Positions 1 through 14,737 of a stretch of 64,000 bases of DNA are shown here, piece by piece. Both the position numbers and the translations under genes were made by a program. This DNA is from Acanthacorydalis orientalis (Eukaryota; Arthropoda; Insecta; Megaloptera; Corydalidae): assembly GCA_034766995.1 (NCBI GenBank), contig CM068319.1, forward strand, positions 25,199,959-25,263,958, in the 5' to 3' direction. How positions within the stretch are numbered: position 1 is the stretch's first letter; the number at the start of each line of letters is the position of its first letter. The notes beneath the pieces are model-generated. The model made no database searches. It saw only the letters and a program-made list of their open reading frames with translations, and had not been told where the DNA came from.

Positions 1-839
1 ATACTTAAATTAAAATTTATTTAGATTAATAAATGTCAATAAGATTATTAATTCTTGAAATAAGTGTATGCAAACTTACAAAGAATATCTTTTTTAATTT
101 TTGGCCGTTTATTGCATGGATTGTGTCGATTTTGGTGGAAATTTATATAAGTAAATATATATATATATATATAAAGAAAAAAGTATTTTTTATTTAATAT
201 GGTTTTCCATAATTATGGTATCAAAAAACAATCTTATTAATTTAAAATGTATGTTGTAATAGAGATTATATACATTAATATTTATATATATATATATAAA
301 CGATATTATAATTTTGAATTGGAGACTGCCTGTCTTTTGATAAATGCCATGCCTTTATGTTCTAGAATTGTGTTAGAATCTAATTTGAATATTGAATAAT
401 GAACTGTATAAAAATGTTAGAAGTATTTATATAATATTTTGTTCATAAATATCTATGAGATGCTAAATATTAATGTATTCTGATACAATCTTTTATCGTG
501 GAAATCAGTGAAAACAGAAGCTTTGTGTGTCATGTTGTGTGGATTTAGAATCTATTATAGTAATCTAAATTTCCAATATTCGTGATGAATATCAAAACAG
601 ATTATTTTATGAAGCAAAAGAAAATCTTATCATGCAATTCGTATGTATATTGTATTTATTATTGCGACATTTCACGTGCCATATTAATAAATAAATAATC
701 GATATCAGATCTAACCGACAAAAATTTTTTTTTGTAGCGATATGATTTTTTTCTACGTATAAGTGCATGATAAAATGATATAACTTTATCAAATGCCTGA
801 TCTGTTTTCAACCGTTTCCCCTGACATCACCACGAAAAT

Positions 840-900
840 GGAACCAATCACGTGACACAATAACATTACCATATCGGCCCACATACGGACGTCATTTCCT
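840..900. promoter_or_regulatory. Regulatory-like cluster: CCAAT, CACGTG E-box, CRE-like site
   Basis: CCAAT (844-848) abuts a CACGTG E-box (849-854), and a GGACGTCA CRE-like site follows at 887-894. The block 790-930 has more G+C than its surroundings. It could be an enhancer or promoter fragment. No adjoining gene is visible in the window. Confidence 0.3.
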
Positions 901-1470
901 ACCAATTCAGCATTCATTAATGTACTAAATGGAAGTATTCCAGTATTGATTTCCATTTAATAACAGAGCGGCTATTAATCTCAAATACAAGTACACAAAC
1001 CATTGATTTATTAATAAAACTTCCGATAAAGTAAACATATATGTTCACACGTATGATATGTGTATGCATGAAATACCTTTTAAAGAATTCAATGTGTAAT
1101 TCTATACAAATATTTTATAATCTCTATATTAATAACGATACGAACATTGTATTTTTTAAGAAAAGTTTTTCTTTCAATAATATATCTTTTCCACTTTGAA
1201 ATTAAACAATACGAAATAATTTATTGTTTGCATATAAGGATAACAAAACAAATATATGAACAAACCAGAGTATCTCCGTATAAAATATATCTTACTTGCG
1301 CAAAGATTTATAAGTCAATATTTAAATGTAGGATGCAATACTGTACGTCGCTTTTCACTTTATGTAAAGCAAAATGAGAAAAACATACTACGAGTAAGAC
1401 CAATGTAATTTTCTAAGACTAGACTTCGCCATAAATTAGATTATCTTCAAATTAGTTTATAGTTCTTTGT

Positions 1471-1557
1471 AATATATATATATATTTCTATATTATATAT
1501 ATATATATATTATATATATTATATATATTATATATATATATATATATATTATATAGT

Positions 1558-1634
<77 letters not shown>

Positions 1635-1636
1635 TT

Positions 1637-1667
<31 letters not shown>

Positions 1668-1675
1668 CATATATT

Positions 1676-1741
<66 letters not shown>

Positions 1742-1746
1742 GCATA
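1471..1746. repeat. Long imperfect (TA)n array
   Basis: About 275 bases of TA dinucleotides interrupted by TATTATA, TTCTATA and TACATA variants, including an internal repeat of the ACATATATTTATATATTATA type at 1629 and 1667. Tyr-Ile reading frames here are artefacts. Confidence 0.9.
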
Positions 1747-2339
1747 TGTTCTACATTTTCAGAGATATTTTATTGTTTTTGTATGAAAAATGATTTTAGT
1801 GAAACTGTAGAAATAACGAACTTGAATGTATATTCATGAAATTGTTTTTATACTAACAGAAAACAATTCTATATTAAGTTTTATAAAAAATTAAGTATAA
1901 AAATTTATTACTGAAAAACATTAAACTATTTAAATATTTTTATAATAAATTATTAATAGAATCATTAATAATAGATCGAATTATTAATAGATCGTTCTTA
2001 CAACATAAACAGATGTTTATGTATTGCTTTCGAGTATTAATTGTTTATTTAGTGGAACTGAATATTTTTGTATGTTCTATTCATTGGCTACAAAAGAATC
2101 ATTAAATGTACATGAAAAATATTTTTTATTATTTTTGTATAGTTTTTCAATTCGAGTTATTGTTAATTAAAATCATAATCCTACATATTTAGTCGTTTAG
2201 ATATGTCAATTAGAAATCACAAACAGACATGATAGATTCTTAATTATTAACAACAAAATATCTTTTCTTGGCTGCTTGTAATTAATTATCAACATTCTAA
2301 CTGACTTTTTAAAATTCAAATAGTAGTTTTTTGGATATT

Positions 2340-2610
2340 ACAAAAAAAACTAGCCGAAAGTGCCTTCTTGAGTACTCTGGAGCTCCACTGACTGAAGTAC
2401 AAGATATAATCTCTTTGAAGGGCTATCAAAAATGTTCCAGCACTTAGACAACAACCCCGATCCACGAAATTACCAAATTATTTAAACTATGTGAATCGTG
2501 GCTCCCAGTACTTGGAACTTGTTCCAGGAGGAGGCTCTAAATCTTATGGATACACATGCAGAGCTATTATAAAAAATGAAATTAAAAGCTTGCCTATAGA
2601 TATTTGAAAT
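2340..2610 (+). other. GC-richer block with a short unidentified frame
   Basis: G+C rises to near 40% between about 2345 and 2575. One plus frame is open from about 2425 to a TGA near 2605 and includes the peptide SQYLELVPGGGSKSYGYTCR, but it has no ATG near its beginning. I do not recognise it. It could be an exon, a processed gene fragment or transposon debris. Confidence 0.2.
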
Positions 2611-2674
2611 AAATCTATGCTAAAAATTAATTTGATTATGATGAAAGTATAAATTAATTTAGAAATATTAATTC

Positions 2675-2713
2675 GTATATATGTATATATATATATATGC
2701 ATATTTATATACA

Positions 2714-2762
<49 letters not shown>
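2675..2762. repeat. (TA)n array
   Basis: TA dinucleotides with GT, GC and AC interruptions on the left side and a purer run on the right. Confidence 0.9.
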
Positions 2763-2764
<2 letters not shown>

Positions 2765-3258
2765 TAAAAATGTTGTATAAATATATGAATCTATTAAAAA
2801 TAAGTCAATGCCCTTTTTAGTCGTAGTAGTTGTCAATAATTTTCTGTTAATATAATTAAAACTGATTTTGTATAGTCAGAGTGCACGTGCCTTTTAATCC
2901 AAATCACTAATATCTAAAAATGCTCCCACACATTAATCAAACACGTGGAAAATAGTAATCATGCAATTTCTAGATTAAGTTCTTTAAATTATTATTTAAA
3001 ATTAGTCAGTCAGTACAGAGTGGTATATAGAATAAAGAATTTTTTTATTGTATGTATTTTAAAAGTAATTATATTTTTTTGACATTTGAAAATGTGTTAA
3101 TATTTGAATTATACTTTTATTATGTTTTTGAGTCACATTTTGTTAATACCATTAAAATTAGTGGAATTTTAATGAAACCAATTATTTTTAAAAACAGATT
3201 ATATTATTAACATGTTTTTAAATTACACGAAATTTTTTTTTATATAATCGTTAATCTG

Positions 3259-3296
<38 letters not shown>

Positions 3297-3326
3297 CATA
3301 TGTACATAGAGAAAGAGAGAGAGAGA
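3259..3326. repeat. Compound (CA)n-(TA)n-(GA)n array
   Basis: CA units pass into TA units, then a short TACATATGTACATA palindrome and a GA-rich tail. Confidence 0.9.
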
Positions 3327-4739
3327 TTATATATAATTAGAGATTATTCAAGAAAAGTCGAATGATTACTAATTTATTACAAAATTAGAATGTAACGAAA
3401 CCATGTAATTAATATAAAATTTATTGTATTTTAAATAGTGTCATGCAATAAGTCACACAAGAAAATAAATTGCTTATTTTTGTACTATGTACTAAGAAAT
3501 TTTTTTCATGTTAAATAAAAATGCATACTTTATATATACTTTTAATAAACTATAAATTATTAACAAATAATTATTAAATAAGCATACGTCAGATTATTTA
3601 AAAAAAATGTAACTATATAATTTTAATATAAAAAAAGTAACTATATAATTTGTAATAGAATTAGTTTGAAATATTAATCATAATCAATCAGTGTTCTAGT
3701 AATAAAGGTATTTATCGATTTTTAAACGTACGGTTCCGAATTTCAACATAAAAAATTTCAGAACAAACCTATAAATCGTTATTTTCATCAAAAGATGTTA
3801 TCTCTGTGCGCAACTTCCCTTTTCTTGTAAAAGCATGGAGACAATCGCTTTCCTTATAAAAGATGATATATGTTTTTGATGAACTTCGACACGTTCGTTA
3901 GCTACAAGTGTTAACCTCTCGGAAACGGTAATCGTGCAAAAAGCTTGGACTTATTTAATTCTATGAGATTTTGCGATGAATTTCAAGTCGATACGAATAA
4001 AAAATATTTGTTAATATTTCATATATTACATTATAAATAAATTTTTCTGCAAGAAGTATGTTAAAAATGTAAAATTTACAGATTTTTTTTATTTGCAATT
4101 TAAAAAAAGTGTAATATATTAATCAAAATGAAAGATTATTTTATTTAAAAGTTTAAATCTTAATTTATTTATAACTGATTGATCTTATAACATAGTATAT
4201 TCCACTAATTCCAAACTATTTACTCTTTGCTATTGTATTTATAAGTCTTGTATTCATTCCATTCTTTGTCTATTTGTTTTTATTAATAACTCTTCTATGT
4301 AATTAAGTATAAGAGAATATATTGATTAAATATTTCTCTTTAGATAAAATGAAAATTTTAATAAATGAATATTATAACTTTTAGTTTAAATAATCCTGTT
4401 TTAGTTTGGATGTAATCTTATTTCATTAAATATTAGAGTATTATTAAAAGATATTTTTATCATAAATACACTTTATAGTTTATATTAAGAAATTTATGAA
4501 CCGATAACTTTTTATTTTAACATTTATGAAATTATTTGTACTTCAAAGGTTTTGAAGGAAGTACATAGTTTAATCGAAAATCATTTATATTGAATAGTTT
4601 GTGAATTATATACTCATATATATATATGTTTACACACGCATATATTAATATCAATTAAAATGTATATCAAATATCTCCGAATAAATTTAATGATCACAAA
4701 AGTGAATTTTCTATATTTATACTGACCACCCAAGTTGAA

Positions 4740-4830
4740 CATTTCCGCAACTCATGAGTCATAAGTATCGTGTTCGGAACAGACATGACATCACATTAAT
4801 CGTCCAATCACGAAGGAGTATACTTGTGCA
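4740..4830. promoter_or_regulatory. Regulatory-like cluster with AP-1 site and CCAAT
   Basis: A palindromic ATGAGTCAT holding the AP-1/CNC core TGAGTCA (4755-4761) is followed by TGACATCA-like bases near 4787 and CCAAT near 4804, in a block with more G+C than the flanks. Motif clustering suggests an enhancer-like element; no gene is attached. Confidence 0.25.
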
Positions 4831-5669
4831 CCGCCAGAAATATAAATGACATTTTAAAATATTTAAAATCAGATTTTATATTACATGCGAACATCACATG
4901 AGCTTTCATATTGCATATTCGTGATTAATTAATAATAGTATGAAACTGATTTGAGATATGATCTTACAAGCCATTTTGTGTTATTTATTAACAATAATTT
5001 TCAAACAAAATGAATTATTAACAAACGTCATGTGCAGGATATGACGTTTGTTAATAACTTATCGAGTTATGTAGATAGAAATCAAAATGATAGTTATTAA
5101 AACAATGAATAAACATCAGCAGAGAATTATGTTAACATGGAAGTATGTTCAAAATTAATATTTATATTATTTTCATCATTTTATATTTAAGCAATTATTG
5201 ATCTTTATATATATATATACATTATTTGATAGATATTGACTTAGATGTTTAAAAATTAATTTCAAATTTAGTTTTTGGAAAATTGACCAATTAGATCTAG
5301 TGGAATTGGTTACTTTGAAAGAAACAATAAACAGATTAAGAGTGCACCTTTATTAATCAATGCATACGAATGCAAGAGAAACCAGACAAACAGGAATATA
5401 TTCTGACTAGAAAACAAATTTGGGAAATAAAATTGAAACATTCCCACACAAGCAGCTCTACATCAAGTCAAGTAGTAAATGTGCATTCTTCAATTTATTT
5501 TCTTCTTCGTGCAATCTTCTTACTGAAATCAATTTTGTTTCAGTATATTTGATTTATTTTACAGAATGATTGAATTACTAAATTCTTTTCAATAATAAAA
5601 GTATTGCATGTTTTATAATTGAAAATTGTTTTAAAAAAAGATACAATTAAAAATAATTCACACTTACAT

Positions 5670-5701
5670 ACATATATATATATATATGTGTGTGTGTGTG
5701 T
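5670..5701. repeat. (TA)n-(TG)n array
   Basis: A short TA run continues directly as TG units. Confidence 0.85.
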
Positions 5702-6194
5702 TCGGAAACAAAATTTTAAAACTTACAAAATTAAATTTAAACTTGTTACATTATATAGGATGAAATAGTTGTTCAACAACAACAAATATAGTTTTATTTT
5801 GTACGTAATGAAACTGTGCGATAGTTTTAATTTATATCGTAAGGCTAATTCCAAAACATTTTCCATTATCCAGCTGGTGTAGATACTCTGTTTGTCAAGT
5901 ATCTAGGGAATCAGAATAGTAGAATAATTTTCTTCTCGGTAAAACGTTTGCAGATTTCAATTCGTTCCATATGGATGTTATATTGCAGGGGTTAACTGCT
6001 ATTATATTCTTCATTTCACTTTGCGGTTGATAGTTGGTCGTCTCATTTAAAACAGCTTGTTCTCTTACAATTGAAAATGGGAAGTTTGAAAAAGTATTGA
6101 ATATATTTTTTTCAAACATGTACTTCGTTTAAACAATATTAGTGCCATTTAAGATATTTGATAAAAGAGAATTCCAAAACTTTGTACATTCAAT

Positions 6195-6443
6195 ATTATA
6201 TATATATATATATATATAAATTATATATATATATATAAATAAAGTATGTATATATATATATATATATATATAAATTATATATATATCTATATATAAATTA
6301 TATATATATATATATATAAATTATATAAATATATATATATATAAATTATATATATATATATATATATAAATTATATATCTATATATATATTATATATATA
6401 TATTTAACTCATATGTCTATATATATATATATATATACATATA
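6195..6443. repeat. Complex TA array with higher-order AAATTATATA units
   Basis: About 250 bases of TA blocks separated at semi-regular intervals by AAATTATATA-type punctuation (at least seven occurrences), indicating amplification of a longer composite unit rather than simple slippage. Confidence 0.85.
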
Positions 6444-6782
6444 ATTTTTATTTTTAAAAATTTACATAAAATCATTACTATTTTCATTAAAATTCTCAAT
6501 AGCTTAATGACCAAAAATGTTTCAATATACGTTTTTATTGCTAATTATAAAATATATCACCAAAAATATATAAATTTATACAGAATTAATTTATGTACAT
6601 CTGTAATTTCTTGATATATTTATTTACAAAATATAATGAAATATATATTTAATATTGATTACATCATTTAAATATTTTTATATTGATCAATTTCTTCTTT
6701 ATATTTACAGTAAAACTAATAATAATGATTCGTAATATGTTATTATTTTTTTAATTATAAATATTGAGAATATTTATAATCG

Positions 6783-6784
<2 letters not shown>

Positions 6785-6829
<45 letters not shown>

Positions 6830-6844
6830 AATAGAGAGAGGGAG
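6785..6844. repeat. (TA)n-(GA)n array
   Basis: A pure TA run of about 40 bases followed by TTTGTAATA and a short GAGAGAGGGAGA tract. Confidence 0.85.
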
Positions 6845-7311
6845 ATAAGAACAGAGCGATATTTAATTATTCCCATAAAAGTTTATGTACTAATTCATAA
6901 CCAACAGATTAATTCGCTTATATGCTTTTTTTATTCATTACAAACATTATATCTCTTGTATAGCAAACGTGGCGTCTTTAATAACATACCACATGAATCG
7001 AAAGAGCAGAAAATCTCTTTGAAGGCAAGCGATAAATAGTGTACTGGCTTTTGTCACATTAAAGAGGTGTAGATATTTCGGCAATAATTCCAGTGACTGC
7101 CCATGAAGCTATCCCTACATTCATCTAGAGGTATTAAGAAACCACAAAATACCTCAATCAAGTTAGGCACTAGAATATCTGATTGAGCTTTTCTGTTCAC
7201 TGACTCATTCATATGTTTTCATGTATAGAAGTATTCATGTGTGTTTTTTTGTCATTATCTATTTAATCATTTATATTTTTTGATTCCAATGTTAAATTCC
7301 TTTTTAGTAAT

Positions 7312-7317
<6 letters not shown>

Positions 7318-7356
<39 letters not shown>
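7318..7356. repeat. (TA)n array
   Basis: Pure TA dinucleotides. Confidence 0.9.
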
Positions 7357-7358
<2 letters not shown>

Positions 7359-8030
7359 GGTATATTAAATATTATTAATATTTTCTTATCGTTTAAAATG
7401 AATATTCAGTTTTTCTTTTATTTCAGTATTTGTAAAAGGATCAAATGTCAATAAACTAAAAAAGAAAAATTACCAATTCAAAATGTCCCATATCAAAAAT
7501 GTCGATAAATAAAAAATTGACATAATTACGACCATTATTTATATATAGCCATTTCTTATTTCACAATCAACAATATACGAAAATTATTTTACCAAAATCA
7601 GATTACATCAAAAAATTCAAAACAGTTGAATATTTCATATATTTGGAATGAAAAAAAGTACAAAAGCAAAGGTGAACAATCAGATTATGAACTGATAATT
7701 TCACCAATGCTTTCGTTTAACATAAAAATGTCATAAATGTGAAAATCCATTACAAACATCGGTATGTGATAGCAAACACTAGACGCGATATAATGAAATA
7801 TACATTTAGTTGACTGCTAAATAATGGAATTCACACTGAATGAAATATTACAAACATTTCACAAAATGACTCGTTATAATTGTTATATACATTGTTACGC
7901 TCAAACGAATTCTTTTACTTCAATTGTTGCGAACCCTTTATTTTTTTCAACATGAAAATTATTTAAGTATTGTATTTTAATTGAATGCCCACATTTAAAT
8001 TAGTGTATATATAATATGTACATGACTTTA

Positions 8031-8031
8031 T

Positions 8032-8062
<31 letters not shown>

Positions 8063-8120
8063 ATATATATATATAATGTGTATATATATGTATATATATA
8101 TGTGTGTGTGTATGTATATG
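8031..8120. repeat. (TA)n/(TG)n mixed array
   Basis: TA blocks alternating with TGTG and TGTATG segments. Confidence 0.88.
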
Positions 8121-9371
8121 TTTTATACATTGTCAGTTACACTTGATTGTAAGTTGGAAAAAATATGCCTTTTTTAGAAAATTATTCCGTTTTAATGGAT
8201 GTATAATACTTATACTTTTTCGCAATATAATAACAAATCAATTCACTTTATTGTTCAATTAATATCTCTCAACATATCACCAAATTTTGAACCACTCTTT
8301 CAATGTATTTATCATTTCTCTTTCTGTTTTAAGAATTTACTAAATTCCTAAATGCTGTTAATTTTTCTTCAATAAAGTATTATCTTTATAAACATAAAGT
8401 GCTATCTTTAAGCTTAAGCTTAATGTCTATCGAATTCCATTTTAGTACTGTCTAGGATTTCCAATCATTTATGTTGCATTTTTGATGTTAAATGAACTAC
8501 AAAAGTTACTTCAGTCTTTTAATAGTTATGTTTTAATATAATTCAATTTCTATTTTGTACAGAAATCTACTTTTTTCTAGATTTCAATAAACCATAATGA
8601 TACAAATTTTATATTCCAACTCCATTCAAATATCTAATAAAATAAGCTAAACATCCGAATTATTTAAAATAAAAGCTCTATAAAATGTAAGTTCTACGGA
8701 AATGTATCAGTACGAGTTACAATCTGTTTTGTTTATTGTAATCTAAATATCTAACATTACAAACATAAAAAGAATATTCATTTGTAATGATTACAATATT
8801 TCAATCACGCTGTTAATTTAATTTTGTTTAAATTAATGGTTTTTAAAATATATATAAATAATAATAAAAATATCTTTTTTATTATCTCAAATTTCATAAA
8901 AAATGCTTTCAATCGTCATTGAATTTTTTAAAAATCATTCTTCATATATAAATTTTTTTTGAGCCATTTTTATAAAGCTAGACCTAAAGAAGGAAAAGAA
9001 CTTGGTCCAAAAATATTAACAACCTGTCTATCTTGTAATTTTAAAGTCTCTTGAAAGTGCCACGTTTCTTGTAATGAATATTTTTTTCTAATTTAAATAA
9101 CTTGATACACTTATGAATGAATGATTCTGATACTTTTAACTATTTTAAAGCAGCACTATGAACTAACCATAGTATATTTACAGGTATAACAGGGTAACCA
9201 GTTTTCTACCTCTTTTTATACTAGACTTCTTTTAAAAATTAAAATTACATTCAACACAACAAGTATATATTGAACAATATTATATTGAAAAATCGACATT
9301 CAAAAATATTACATAAAATTACAAATTCTACCTTTTAATGTATCTTTAGTTTTATCAACAAGGTGTATATA

Positions 9372-9532
9372 CAGTTTCGGGTTATCCTATGGGCAAAAAG
9401 GGCAATTGCCTGGGGCAAAAACCAATATTTTATAAACTCATTACTGGAAAAAATTTCTGAATTCAACACTGTACATTTGGTCCCTTAATTCATATTTGCC
9501 TCGACCCCCATGAAGCTATAACGTGGCCACTG
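9372..9532. mobile_element. hAT-like short non-autonomous element
   Basis: A 161-bp segment starts CAGTTTCGGGTTATCC and ends, read in reverse, CAGTGGCCACGTTATAGC. Both ends start CAGT followed by a similar, imperfect inverted repeat that continues into GGGCAA.. and its counterpart. CAGTGGC-type ends are common in hAT transposons. Flanking bases are TA-rich (GTATATA and TATATAC), so an 8-bp target duplication cannot be read cleanly. It is GC-richer than its surroundings and has no coding capacity. Confidence 0.45.
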
Positions 9533-9572
9533 TATATACTGTCATGTGTATATAACAAAATAAGAATAAAAT

Positions 9573-9573
9573 G

Positions 9574-9611
<38 letters not shown>

Positions 9612-9633
9612 TATTAATATATATATATATATA
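9573..9633. repeat. (TA)n array
   Basis: Two TA blocks separated by AAATATATTAATA, just to the right of the hAT-like element. Confidence 0.88.
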
Positions 9634-10039
9634 ACAATTTAAATTAATTTAATTAAACGAAGTGATAATAAAAATATATCAGTTATAAAAAACATTAAAC
9701 GTGTTTTAAATTTCAGCTCATTGCATATACACTGATAATTAATCAAATAAAACAATATGTTTCTTTAATCTACTGGCGTGATTTATTATTATCTTGCGTG
9801 CAATATTAAACTCTGCTTACGATTTAATTGGCTCAACTATCTTTTTAAATAATTGATTTAAATACATTTTTCATCACAATATTTATCGATTTTAAATATT
9901 TCCACGATTTTTTTAATTAAATAATATTGAATACATCACAGAATAAAAGAAAATTACTAATAAATCGACAAGTGAAATAATAAGGAATAACTCACTTTAT
10001 TATCTGATAAAGACGATCATTAATATTATGTAGGTAAAA

Positions 10040-10077
<38 letters not shown>

Positions 10078-10530
10078 CTTTTAATTAAACTGAAATTAAA
10101 AAATATTCTAATAATTTAAAAATATTCTCTCAATTAAATGAAGAATTCCAACATTGGATTTTTTATCAGATTATTCGAATAATTAATATTATTTGAACAA
10201 TCACATTAAAAAATTATTTAATAAAAAGATTATTTGATATTTGGAGTATTCACTTATGAAAGTGAATACAAGCACATTGTGGAGTATTATGATGGTGAAG
10301 TTTTAAATATTTGTATAAGTGATTTAAATATCTTTTTATTATTAATGATAAAAATATTTTAATTATAATTTTATGACCAAATTAAAATTTTTTATTTGAT
10401 TTCAATGAACGAATGATTTGATTTGAATGATTTTTGATTTCAATGAACTTACACTCAATTGAGACAGTAATTATGTTCATGTAATAAATAAATATTAATA
10501 AATAAATTATTTGTTAACAGATGAATTAAC

Positions 10531-10534
<4 letters not shown>

Positions 10535-10567
<33 letters not shown>

Positions 10568-10648
10568 ATATATAATGTATATATATATATAAATATATGT
10601 ATATATATATATATATATAACTACATACATATATATATATATATATAA
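10535..10648. repeat. Interrupted (TA)n array
   Basis: TA blocks with GTAATATATAATG, AAATATATG and ACTACATAC interruptions. A smaller pure run lies at 10039-10072. Confidence 0.88.
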
Positions 10649-11804
10649 ACTAAAATTATTCATATAAAAATTGTTGTTCTATTACTGCTAATACATTACG
10701 TATTAAATTTATTATCTCTTACACTCGCAGTCCATTTATCATGTAAATTCCGTTGAAGTGTAAATCAAAAAAATTCAAAACACAAATTAATTAAGCATAA
10801 CGCTACCGGTGGCATCGTATCATTAAATACAATTTCAAAAATTCCATTGAAATTTCGATCCAAAATAGTTAAAATGTTTAATTGTCGACATTCGATTCTC
10901 GTTTATTCTGTTATTAAATTGTATCACATTTCAACTCATACGAGAATAGAAATAATAACCAACTAATATTAAAGTAAACTCATAAAAAATAATTTAAAGA
11001 AATTTCTAATTACACGGGAGAACTTTTCGCTGTATTTCAAAAAATAAAATTCCATGTAACGAACTCAGTTTTTTTTTAATAATTGTACTGTTAATGTACA
11101 TATTTTTGCACACATCGGCACGAATTTCACATTACAATTTTGAAATGACTAGAGCAAAAGCAGATGTTACATACAGAAAACCGGTAATTCTGAGATATTT
11201 TTTGTAATTTCGTTTTTAACATGTAAGTGATGGCGTATGTTCATAAAGGAAATTGCCACGTATAATAATGTGTAAATTTTAATGAAAATTTCACTTCATG
11301 AGCAATATATTGACTACAGTTACGCATATGTGCTTTTATACATATATATATATAAATTGAATATAATAAATTAATTCAAGTGTTAACATACAATTTAGTT
11401 ATGAAACTTAACTGTTGTACATATATTATTAGATTCTTATTTACAATGTGTTTTCAATTAAAACCAAACTTGAATTGTTAATATCTACTACAAGACAATT
11501 ATTTTAATAGATCACTTATATAATTATCAACAATTTATTTAGAATAAAATAATTAATTTAATTTATATAAAATTCATTTCTAATTATATAAAATTATTGT
11601 TAAAATAAATAATTATAATTTAATTCTAAGTACACCTGCTTAGAATATCAGCTCAGATAATAGAAATTCTAAACACTAAGGGTTTTTTTTACTCATTTTT
11701 CAGTTAGGTCTATTCTTGAAAGTAAATCCATTCATAAAAATGACAATTAATCTGAATTTATAACTTTATTTTAAAAATATATTTTATACACAAACACACA
11801 ATTT

Positions 11805-11829
11805 GTATATATATATATATATATATATG

Positions 11830-11871
<42 letters not shown>

Positions 11872-11877
11872 CATGTA

Positions 11878-11916
<39 letters not shown>

Positions 11917-11921
11917 TGTAT
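11805..11921. repeat. Interrupted (TA)n array
   Basis: TA blocks with repeated GTATATACAT palindromic punctuations. Confidence 0.88.
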
Positions 11922-12674
11922 GCTTCTAAATTTATGAAAATATTAGTTCCAAAACAAACAATAAGTTTTTTCTTCGTCTGAGAAATATGAAATATGTACT
12001 TGAAATTTTCTGTTCAATATTTTATTGTTCCAATAAATCTCATCTGTCATTTTTCCACTCTATTTATTATTATTTTTCAGTTAAATTTATTGTTATCTTT
12101 TCAAATTGAAAAACTTAGAATAAAAGTACGAATATAAGGTGAATATTTTTACTGCTATTATTCGAATGAAGTTCGACTAATCGTTCTATTATTCATTTAA
12201 CATTTTCTATCTCGGAAAATACAGTTTCAAATCAAACTTTATACCTATTAAGTTTACACAAAAAATTTTGCGATTGATGAATAAAGTTATTAACAAGAAT
12301 TTTCTCTACGAATAGTTCTTAACCCATTCTTCCTAATTGTCAATAACCTTTTACGATTTTTTTATTTTTAATCAAAAAGAGATAATTCTTTACTTGTACA
12401 ATATTTTCTACCTCCGAAAATCTATTTAGAATCAAATCTAGAACAATCGAAAATAGCTGAGATTAACGAACTGAAAATTGGTTTGTATAAATCTTCACTG
12501 AACTCAACCCATTTAAATCCATTGAAGATTCTTAGAACTGTTAAAATAGACGATAATAGATTGATTTTTAATTTATCCTATATTTTGTATGTCCGAAAAT
12601 TTAACGATAAATTAGATCTAAACAATTAAAAATACTTATAGAATGTTATACGCGATTGGTAAATTGAAACGCAT

Positions 12675-12902
<228 letters not shown>

Positions 12903-13615
12903 TAATTTATTATACTATATGCTTTATCAAAAAAAGCAGAAATACTTTTTGTTATTAATTTTACTTTTAAATATTGTGATATATTCATGTTTCAAATTCA
13001 TTGAATATTTATTAATATTTTTTTTATATAATTTTTAAAATGTAATATTGCAATTCTCCGAAAAAAAATCACATTGAAAACAAAACATAAGTAATCACAA
13101 ATTTTATTATACACTTATAATGAAAATTCATTCATAATTTAATTATTATGAACGATATTATTTGTTTTATATGATTTACTGTTATATTATTTATATAAAG
13201 TCATTAATTTTAATTTGTAACACTTTGCATGTATAAACAGATATTTGAAGACAACAAAGTGTATCTTATTTTATCTTCTTGTTTTCCACTTACTTGTACA
13301 AAACTACTACTGCTAACTTATACTAAAATGTAGTTTACAAATTGCAACGAAACTTCTAGAATCGACCACTTCTCTATAACCAGTTCCTTATGAAACAACT
13401 ATTTCATAGAACCACGAATGTAAATAAAGGTACCTGTAAATTTGTATTTTATATTTATTCTTTTTATCTACAATACAGAATATTTTTTTTAAGAAAATGA
13501 AATATTTATACCAAGAGACTTTATTACAATATTAAACAAAGCCATTAGTAATTGAGGATAATTATTTATGTAATTTTGTAGAATAAAATGTTTTTTTTAA
13601 ATGTTTTGGGTTATA

Positions 13616-13646
<31 letters not shown>

Positions 13647-13950
13647 TGTATGTACAATTGTATGTTGAGGATAAGAAAAAGAATTAGTAACACGACAGAG
13701 AAGATATGGAAGCAATACAGATATAATCACAAGGATAAATTGTTTAAAATAAAATTTGATGTAAAATATTGCAGAGGATCAAACCGATTGATAACTGATC
13801 ACTAAATGATAATAAAGAATAAAATATAAATGCATTCAAGATGAGAAACGAATTAATGAAATTTATAAATCAATAAAAATTGAAAATTGTCGAATAGCGA
13901 CACAGAATTGTTCAAATTGAAGATTCTTTACCTATTAATGTATTTCCAAA

Positions 13951-13986
13951 ATATATATACATATATATGTGTGTGTGTGTGTGTGT
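13951..13986. repeat. (TA)n-(TG)n array
   Basis: A short TA tract passes into about nine TG units. A purer TA run is at 13619-13648. Confidence 0.85.
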
Positions 13987-14552
13987 AAATAAAACATGTA
14001 AATTGAAAATATCATACTTTAATATTCATCAAAGAAATTAAATTAATTTAAAATATCATTTAATAATTATTTTTTTTCAGAGATGTAAATTAGTTTAGAT
14101 AATAAAACGTTAAATAGAATAATTTCCAAATTATTTATTGTTTAATAATACGTGTATATTTCCTAACAAATACAAAAGAAATCTATAAAATTACTATCGT
14201 AATTGAAACTAGGAAAAAATTATCTCATGTTGAAAAAAAACGTTGATCGAATTTGTACATTTTTTTATGATTAATTTTTCATATAATAACGCGTCTCGTA
14301 TAATTACAAATTTAATTAAAAAAAAGTACGCTACAAAATATTTTTTTGTTCGAATCAAAGTATATGCATGAAAAGAATCGCGAAATCATAAAAAATTCAA
14401 ACAACGAGTTAGTGTTTTCATATTTCTATAAGGCTCTCAGGGCATGTAAGGTCGTATCGCGGGCCACAGGTAACCAGTGAGGCGTAGTTTTACCAGATCT
14501 GTTTCATACTTTTGTTTCCATTTATTTTTTGTACGTTTTTTTGTGCATTTTT

Positions 14553-14737
<185 letters not shown>

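Larger units (their letters stand above)
931..4739. other. AT-rich desert, no gene seen
   Basis: Apart from the listed arrays and the GC-richer block at 2.34-2.61 kb, I see no coding signal, splice pair or RNA gene. Short open frames here have AT-driven composition. The first 790 bases of the window are similar. Confidence 0.6.

Noticed and set aside
1147..1377. 76-codon plus frame
   Set aside because: Composition (Ile, Tyr, Lys, Phe) is that of AT-rich noncoding DNA and no motif is present.
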